Virus record (IMG/VR): IMGVR_UViG_3300010400_000045
Coordinates: 1 to 27,936 of that record
Source: a virus
Direction: 5' to 3' (one strand)
Length of the DNA: 27,936 nt
The notes under the pieces: model-generated
The model's input: only the letters and a program-made list of their open reading frames with translations
What the model was told of the DNA's origin: nothing
Databases searched by the model: none
Shown here: positions 25,227 to 27,936 of the stretch, piece by piece
How positions within the stretch are numbered: position 1 is the first letter of the stretch
Layout of the letters: the number at the start of each line of letters is the position of its first letter
Position numbers and translations under genes: made by a program

Positions 25227-26020
25227 GAGGCCTCCAATACGAGGTTACGGTGGTAGTCATTCAGCCATGTGGCGGCATGAGGGTAGTGCCTGGTCTCCCG
25301 TTTCTCCGACCTCCACAACTCCACGGCAGCCTCGAAAGCATCCATCAACCGGTTGAAGTCGGCGTCTGGGTCACGGTGCGGGACCTTGTTCCAAGCCGAT
25401 AAGGCGTCGGCCTTCGAACACTGGCGCCCAAGTCTCATCCACGCCGTCCAGAACTGTTCGTGGAACGCACCGATCCACTCCGATTCCTTGGGGCTAATCA
25501 CCGCCTTAGGTTTCGGTGTCTTCTTCTTTGAATCGCCATTCTCAGAGACCGAGCAAAGCGAGGATGGTGTTGACTTAGATTCTTCTACTTCTCCATCTAC
25601 TTCTACTTCTACCCCCGGTGACCGTGATGATGACCGTGACGGTGACCGTGATGGTTGAGCGCGCTTCCCCAATGTTTTCAACGCCCCAGCCACTCTGGCG
25701 GTGTAGTTGTTGGCCAGCCTTTCGTATTCCCTGACCATCCGGCGCTGGATCCAGACACCCTTCTCGCTCGAGACGTCGAACGCCGCCCTGACCGATTCCC
25801 AGACCAAACATGGCCGGTCATCTTTCGACGGTATCCGGTGCATCCCCCCGAACTCGCTGGCCAGCTTCTCTGGAACTCGCCCAGGTGTCTCCGATAGCCA
25901 GCTTCTGGCCAAGAGCCTGATGTAGCACCCCTCGGCCTCCGCCGTCATCCCCGCCACCACCGGATCGTTCAACCAGTCCTGAGCATGAAACGGAAAGTAG
26001 GGCAACTTGTTGGAGCCCAC
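25223..26020 (-). CDS. DUF1376-like replication-organiser-type protein, 265 aa, GTG start
   Basis: Residues 1-60 follow the DUF1376 pattern: LPYFPFHAQDWLNDP (a 'P.f.....W..d' opening), then MTAEAEGCYIRLLARSWLSE, equal to 'T.eeeG.Y..LL...W'. A winged-helix fold is expected. A low-complexity linker at about 130-160 (Arg/Ser then Glu/Val repeats) is coded by near-repeats. The C-terminal domain (about 180-265; FWTAWMRLGRQCSKADALSAW, then HAATWLNDYHRN) resembles the DNA-binding end of phage replication initiators. It is the first gene after the leftward promoter and leader hairpin. GTG at 26020 has GGGAGG just upstream. Role inferred: origin recognition or helicase loading. Confidence 0.7.
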   Translation of the reverse strand: MGSNKLPYFPFHAQDWLNDPVVAGMTAEAEGCYIRLLARSWLSETPGRVPEKLASEFGGMHRIPSKDDRPCLVWESVRAAFDVSSEKGVWIQRRMVREYERLANNYTARVAGALKTLGKRAQPSRSPSRSSSRSPGVEVEVDGEVEESKSTPSSLCSVSENGDSKKKTPKPKAVISPKESEWIGAFHEQFWTAWMRLGRQCSKADALSAWNKVPHRDPDADFNRLMDAFEAAVELWRSEKRETRHYPHAATWLNDYHRNLVLEAS

Positions 26021-26034
26021 ACGACCTCCCTGCC

Positions 26035-26131
26035 AAAAAGCAGAACGCTGGCCCGCACACGGTACTGCTCGGCTTTCACTTCCCGGCGAGGAATGAAGGG
26101 CCTTCGTGTACGGACCAGCGTCCTGCTCTCT
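26035..26131 (-). ncRNA. 26-bp leader hairpin with only G-U mismatches on the minus strand
   Basis: Segments 26106..26131 and 26035..26060 pair over 26 consecutive positions. Five differ from perfect complementarity, and all five become G-U wobbles in the minus-strand RNA; on the plus strand they would be A-C mismatches. The 45-base loop can form a further small stem (CUUCAUUCC with GGGAAGUGAAAG, with bulges). The element starts about 15 bases after the expected leftward transcript start. It ends with UUUUU just before the GGGAGG site of the first gene. It may be a leader attenuator, an RNase III-type processing stem or a regulatory RNA; which one is not determined. Confidence 0.6.
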
Positions 26132-26152
26132 TCCCTTCTCCTCGCCACCTAC

Positions 26153-26181
26153 AACCTATGCCCTCTGATCACACCCGTCAA
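26153..26181 (-). promoter_or_regulatory. Leftward promoter of the main unit
   Basis: On the minus strand TTGACG (26181..26176), a 17-base spacer, then TAGGTT (26158..26153). The spacer ends in GAGGGCA just before the -10, exactly like the rightward promoter. The match to TTGACR-N17-TAGRRT of actinobacterial housekeeping promoters is good. Predicted start near 26146. It would drive replication genes and perhaps the whole virion unit. Confidence 0.6.
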
Positions 26182-26281
26182 CCCCCTCTCCCCCATTTTT
26201 CTCGTACATTTCGGGAGTGGGGTAACAACTCGACCTCAGCGGCTCGTCGGGGGCCCTCCCCGCCCCGTTTCCCACGTTCCA

Positions 26282-26302
26282 ACACGCATGTTGACACGCA
26301 TG
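26282..26302. repeat. Direct repeat ACACGCATG, 12-base period
   Basis: ACACGCATG occurs at 26282..26290 and again at 26294..26302. The second copy contains the GACAC half-site used in the nearby dyads. Two copies are too few to claim iterons, but the phase and location in the control region make it worth recording. Confidence 0.5.
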
Positions 26303-26321
26303 ACCATGCACACACGTGCAC

Positions 26322-26339
26322 TGTGTCAAGATGGACACA
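26322..26339. promoter_or_regulatory. Dyad 1, TGTGTC-N6-GACACA
   Basis: Perfect 6-base arms around AAGATG. On the minus strand it contains TTGACA. It is one of three sites with identical arms and identical spacer length in 146 bases, as expected of operators for one dimeric repressor or activator. Confidence 0.6.
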
Positions 26340-26368
26340 CTTTCATACAACACGCGCAATGCGTTGCT

Positions 26369-26384
26369 ATGCAACATGTTGCAT
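26369..26384. promoter_or_regulatory. 16-bp perfect palindrome
   Basis: ATGCAACATGTTGCAT is fully self-complementary. It is embedded in a wider set of GCAAC/GTTGC elements from 26356 (GCAAT, GTTGC, TATGCAAC), so the whole 26356..26391 stretch could form alternative cruciforms. It is different in sequence from the TGTGTC dyads and so probably binds a different protein. Confidence 0.55.
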
Positions 26385-26424
26385 GAGAGCAATGGGGCGT
26401 GGAGGCGCGGAGCTGGGCGATACC

Positions 26425-26444
26425 CTGTGTCCCGGAAGACACAG
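26425..26444. promoter_or_regulatory. Dyad 2, CTGTGTC-N6-GACACAG
   Basis: Perfect 7-base arms around CCGGAA (itself nearly symmetric). Inner six bases of each arm equal those of dyads 1 and 3. Centre is 23 bases from dyad 3, near two helical turns, so binding on nearly the same face of DNA is possible. Confidence 0.6.
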
Positions 26445-26447
26445 TGA

Positions 26448-26467
26448 GTGTGTCAATGGAGACACAC
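26448..26467. promoter_or_regulatory. Dyad 3, GTGTGTC-N6-GACACAC
   Basis: Perfect 7-base arms around AATGGA. As in dyad 1 the minus strand carries TTGACA inside it. Same arms and spacer length as the other two copies. No binding protein gene can be assigned within the window. Confidence 0.6.
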
Positions 26468-26643
26468 CGAGGGGGAAAGGGTCAGGGATGGGCTAGGGCT
26501 GGCTATGGTGTCTGGGTAGTGGGTTCGTGCTGGGTAGCGGTCATGATCGCAGCCTGTGGCATCTATGGCAGTCAGGGGCGATCTTGGGAGGGTGTCCGGA
26601 CTGGCTCGTTGCAGGCTCTAGTCTGTGAGGTGAAGATTTACCC

Positions 26644-26672
26644 TTGACGTGACGATGGGGAGGGCATAGAGT
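26644..26672 (+). promoter_or_regulatory. Rightward promoter
   Basis: TTGACG (26644..26649), 17-base spacer, TAGAGT (26667..26672). The spacer ends in GAGGGCA, as in the leftward promoter, and the -10 fits the actinobacterial TAGRRT pattern. The first start codon with a ribosome site (GGAG) is at 26724. The pair of matching promoters points away from each other across the dyad cluster. Confidence 0.65.
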
Positions 26673-26723
26673 GTGTGTGACGGGCGCTACCACGGCGCTC
26701 GAGTCCACGAAATGGAGACCCCG

Positions 26724-26783
26724 ATGCCAACGACGAAGCACACCTGTGGCGGGCCGGTGTTCGGCAAGCGCACGGCAGGCTGC
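26724..26783 (+). pseudogene. 5' part of split Cys-rich gene (gene 1)
   Basis: Twenty codons with two cysteines (C8, C20), ending inside the left inverted repeat. The matching 3' part is on the opposite strand at 26860..27026. Joined through the repeat in the same codon phase (ACG GCA GGC TGC in both), they give a 70-aa protein with nine cysteines: C8, C20, C23, C49, C51, C58, C60, C63 and C69. It carries KHTCGGP, then CPRCDEL, then YCRCATTPLGCKC, then CHRYPYC, a clear small zinc-binding-type protein. Confidence 0.7.
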
Positions 26784-27149
26784 GCGCTTGCGCCTCGATA
26801 CTGGCAGCGAGCGCTTGATAGCGGTTCGTGCTCATGGCCCCGTGTCTCCCTTCCCCGTGTCAGTCGCAGTACGGATAGCGGTGGCAGGTGTCGCACTTGC
26901 AGCCGAGCGGCGTGGTCGCGCAGCGGCAGTAGTCATCGGCGCGGAACGTGTCTGGCTTGCGGATGTTCCAGCGGACCGGAGCTGCACCGGCGCTCAACTC
27001 GTCACAGCGCGGGCAGCCTGCCGTGCATCACGCAAGGCGAGTTTCGGGGTCAGCCGTTGAATGTCGGAGCGCGCATCGAAGTCTCGCGCCGCTACCGTCG
27101 CGTCCTCAATGTCATCATGCGCCACGCCAGCGCGCGGGGGCCGAAGTGA
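26724..27149 (+). CDS. Hybrid reading frame through the inverted segment, 141 aa as given
   Basis: In the orientation given, the frame starting at the ATG at 26724 (GGAG upstream) stays open for 142 codons. Residues 1-20 (MPTTKHTCGG, then PVFGKRTAGC) are gene-like. Residues 21 to about 100 read the reverse of two other coding pieces and look like noise (Ser/Arg/Cys-rich). The end (ITQGEFRGQPLNVGARI onward) is gene-like again. So this is most likely not a natural single protein but the ends of two genes joined by inversion of the part between. Whether the hybrid is ever translated in nature depends on whether the inversion is real. Confidence 0.4.
   Translation: MPTTKHTCGGPVFGKRTAGCALAPRYWQRALDSGSCSWPRVSLPRVSRSTDSGGRCRTCSRAAWSRSGSSHRRGTCLACGCSSGPELHRRSTRHSAGSLPCITQGEFRGQPLNVGARIEVSRRYRRVLNVIMRHASARGPK
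26770..26783 (+). repeat. Left 14-bp inverted repeat of the flipped segment
   Basis: GCACGGCAGGCTGC, exact inverse of 27013..27026. It is part of both split genes' coding sequence. Outside bases differ (GC-AAGC versus TGAT side), and inside the copies differ by a two-base shift before CGCGCT. Confidence 0.85.
26770..26835 (-). pseudogene. 5' part of split 62-aa gene (gene 2)
   Basis: Reads leftward from an ATG at 26835 (MSTNRYQALA, then ASIEAQARSL, then PC), ending in the left repeat. In the flipped orientation it would follow the stop of gene 1 by 24 bases, with AAGGGAGA upstream as ribosome site. It joins in frame with 27027..27149. Beyond the repeat, the minus-strand continuation looks like non-coding sequence. 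No family is recognised. Confidence 0.65.
26860..27026 (-). pseudogene. 3' part of split Cys-rich gene (gene 1)
   Basis: From the right repeat leftward the frame reads GCPRCDELSAGAAPVRW, then RKPDTFRADDYCRCATT, PLGCKCDTCHRYPYCD and a TGA at 26860. It has no start codon of its own on this strand; a stop lies directly upstream of the repeat (27028..27030). Its composition and Cys spacing show it is coding. It completes the piece at 26724..26783. Confidence 0.7.
27013..27026 (-). repeat. Right 14-bp inverted repeat of the flipped segment
   Basis: GCAGCCTGCCGTGC on the plus strand, exact inverse of 26770..26783. The distance between the copies is 229 bases. Confidence 0.85.
27013..27149 (+). pseudogene. 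3' part of split 62-aa gene (gene 2)
   Basis: Codes ITQGEFRGQPLNVGARI, then EVSRRYRRVLNVIMRHA and SARGPK before a TGA at 27147..27149. Basic and probably helical at the end. It lacks an own start and joins in frame with 26770..26835 after flipping. The following gene starts at a GTG overlapping this stop (GTGA). Confidence 0.65.
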
Positions 27150-27346
27150 ACCCCGAACGCTTCGGCATCGAATCCGCCTCTGCTCTCGCCATGCTGGCGG
27201 TCGCCAATGGCATCATCCGCAAGCGCGATCGGTTCGACTTCGCCTGCTGGCTCGCCGACACGTACCGCGACGAAGACGACGAATACGTGCGCGGCTTGAA
27301 CCTGTCCACGCTGCACGGGCGCTTTCTCGAATCGCGGGCCGCATGA
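27146..27346 (+). CDS. Small unknown protein, 66 aa, GTG start
   Basis: The GTG at 27146 overlaps the previous stop. The sequence NPERFGIESASALAMLAVA, then RDRFDFACWLADTYRDEDD and LSTLHGRFLESRAA is well composed, helical and acidic in the centre. ATGA overlap with the next small gene. The upstream in-frame extension runs into the flipped segment and looks non-coding. Function unknown. Confidence 0.65.
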   Translation: MNPERFGIESASALAMLAVANGIIRKRDRFDFACWLADTYRDEDDEYVRGLNLSTLHGRFLESRAA

Positions 27347-27435
27347 CCCCGCTCGCATCATTCGTTGCCTTCGCACTTTCGGCCACGTTCGCCATCGTGC
27401 GCCATGCTCTCAACCTGCGGAAAGGATCGTACTAG
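27343..27435 (+). CDS. Membrane-like mini-protein, 30 aa
   Basis: ATG at 27343 in an ATGA overlap. It codes LASFVAFALSATFAIV, one hydrophobic segment, followed by a basic tail (RHALNLRKGSY). Size and layout are those of a single-span membrane peptide with a positive end. Too short to classify; could be a small regulator or a leader of the next gene. Confidence 0.45.
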   Translation: MTPLASFVAFALSATFAIVRHALNLRKGSY

Positions 27436-27437
27436 CC

Positions 27438-27936
27438 ATGAACGCCACGACACCGAAGCACGCGACGCCCACGAGCCTCGCGGGGCTGCTCGCTAGGCAC
27501 GGAGCCTGCGCCGACGCCCGCGAGTGGGCGAAGCCCTACGCCACGCTACAAGAGGCATGGGGCGCCTGCGAGCGCGCCGACTGGATGCTGTGGCTGCTCG
27601 TGCGACTCCACGGCTACAAGGGACAGGTCGTGCACGCGACCGTGGACTGCGCGGAGACGGCGCTGCCGATCTACGAGAAGCGGTACCCGAACGATTCGCG
27701 GGTCCGCGACTTCCTCGCGGTCACACGCCGGTGGGCGGACGGCAAGGCGACGTTGGACGAACTGCGGGAGGCGCGCAGCGAATGTTACGCCGCCGCCGCC
27801 GCCGCCGCCGCCGCCGTCGCCTACGCCGCCGACGCCGCCGCCGCCGCCGTCGCCTACGCCGCCGCCGCCGCCGCCGCCGCCTACGCCGCCGCCTACGCCG
27901 CCGCCGCCGCCGCCGCCGCCGACGCCGCCGCCGACG
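27438..27936 (+). CDS. Imm5-like protein with alanine-repeat tail, cut by window edge
   Basis: ATG at 27438 with AAAGGA upstream; the frame is open for 166 codons to the edge. The 5' half has the Imm5-like pattern EAWGACERADWMLWLLVRL (about 38-56) followed by TVDCAETALPIYEKRYPND and VRDFLAVTRRWADGKATLDE. 'W.AC.R.DW.LWL' is typical of Imm5-domain proteins, common in phages and known from polymorphic-toxin immunity predictions. From residue about 117 it becomes nearly pure Ala with Tyr, Val and Asp at intervals (YAAAAAAAAAVAYAADAAA), probably a long helix. The function in phages is unproven. Confidence 0.7.
   Translation, partial: MNATTPKHATPTSLAGLLARHGACADAREWAKPYATLQEAWGACERADWMLWLLVRLHGYKGQVVHATVDCAETALPIYEKRYPNDSRVRDFLAVTRRWADGKATLDELREARSECYAAAAAAAAAVAYAADAAAAAVAYAAAAAAAAYAAAYAAAAAAAADAAAD
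27787..27936 (+). repeat. GCC-codon repeat coding poly-Ala/Tyr helix
   Basis: About 150 bases of nearly pure GCC with TAC, GTC and GAC at irregular steps, continuing to the window end. Only one frame gives the Ala/Tyr/Asp series of the Imm5-like protein. Such repeats change length by slippage and are hard to assemble, so the exact copy number here should be taken with care. Confidence 0.85.

Larger units (their letters stand above)
26182..26643. other. Divergent intergenic control region without a convincing gene
   Basis: The stretch between the two promoters holds repeated GTGTC/GACAC half-sites, three full dyads, a perfect palindrome and a short direct repeat (listed separately). Codon pattern, start sites and composition in all frames are poor, and base composition swings sharply (C-rich near 26180..26280, mixed near 26290..26400, G-rich to 26600). 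26480..26640 holds nothing I can name. An origin of replication or operator cluster is possible. Confidence 0.6.
26770..27026. other. 257-bp segment that appears inverted, bounded by 14-bp inverted repeats
   Basis: Reverse-complementing 26784..27012 between the repeats restores two tandem rightward genes of 70 and 62 codons. Both cross the repeats in correct phase and the second has its own ribosome site. Downstream, the restored second gene ends in a GTGA overlap with the next gene, the same packing as elsewhere. This agreement of several independent points makes the inversion reading strong. No invertase gene is seen in the window. A DNA inversion switch or a chimeric joining in sequencing are the two explanations. 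Confidence 0.75.

Noticed and set aside
26291-26340. TTGACA motifs in the dyads as promoters
   Set aside because: No acceptable -10 at 16-18 bases on either strand; the motif is explained by the dyad arms.
26156-26392. 78-codon leftward frame in the control region
   Set aside because: Cys/His-rich with no domain-like order, starts inside the dyad and palindrome area and ends over the leftward promoter; no coupling with neighbours.
26158-26496. 112-codon rightward frame in the control region
   Set aside because: Composition rich in His, Arg, Thr and Cys, no ribosome site, runs over promoter, dyads and palindrome; looks like chance opening.
27787-27936. GCC repeat as a CRISPR or microsatellite array
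   Set aside because: No repeat-spacer period; it is explained as alanine codons of an open frame.
1-27936. tRNA, rRNA or CRISPR array
   Set aside because: No cloverleaf with a TTCRA arm, no rRNA-like stretch and no regular repeat-spacer array was seen by eye; weak tRNAs could be missed without a search tool.
1-27936. Integrase, transposase or att site
   Set aside because: No reading frame shows a tyrosine or serine recombinase or a DDE pattern, so lysogeny or an invertase cannot be supported from this window.

Overview
The window is part of a tailed-phage (or prophage) genome, about 60% or more G+C. The calls rest on a recognisable head and packaging set: large terminase, portal, scaffold-like protein, SU10-type major capsid protein, and adaptor- and nozzle-like short-tail proteins. 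No long tail-tube, tape-measure or baseplate gene is seen, and the adaptor/nozzle pair suggests podovirus-like morphology. Two promoter-like sites have the form TTGACG-N17-TAGRKT, close to the vegetative promoter consensus known from high-GC actinobacteria. An actinobacterial host is therefore plausible but not shown.

Layout: 1..26020 is one very compact leftward (minus-strand) unit, read from high to low coordinates. It starts with a DUF1376-like replication-type gene (25223..26020) and a small unknown gene. A GC-rich hairpin and three tiny ORFs follow. Next come five virion-appendage-like genes (19336..24085): a putative glycosidase, a beta-helix protein, a lectin-like protein and two small beta-rich proteins. 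Three of the five carry the same N-terminal zinc-ribbon. Then come the small and large terminase candidates. A seven-gene sugar block (11652..17104) is inserted between terminase and portal: four paralogous GT-A-like glycosyltransferases, an FkbM-type methyltransferase, a zinc-binding C-methyltransferase-like protein and a GT9-like protein. Portal, scaffold and capsid follow, then four small genes, an eighth sugar gene (GT4-like), adaptor, nozzle and fibre genes, and a cut-off Gly/Ala-rich gene at the left edge. Many junctions are ATGA/GTGA or TGATG overlaps, and these were used to fix starts.

The 26021..26723 stretch is a divergent control region. It has a leftward promoter with a 26-bp leader hairpin, three identical-arm TGTGTC-N6-GACACA dyads, a 16-bp perfect palindrome and a rightward promoter. 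To the right of 26724 runs a rightward, more GC-rich block of small genes: a cysteine-rich protein, a 62-aa protein, a 66-aa protein, a 30-aa membrane-like peptide and an Imm5-like alanine-repeat protein cut by the right edge.

The most striking observation is at 26770..27026. A 257-bp segment bounded by 14-bp inverted repeats appears inverted. As given, two small genes are each split between strands. Flipping the segment on paper restores both in frame, in tandem, with a ribosome-binding site. This could be a natural DNA inversion switch or a chimeric/assembly artefact; reads would decide. The second is the sugar block plus zinc-ribbon appendages, which suggests a phage that makes and attaches a multi-sugar glycan, either to its own virion or to host surface material.
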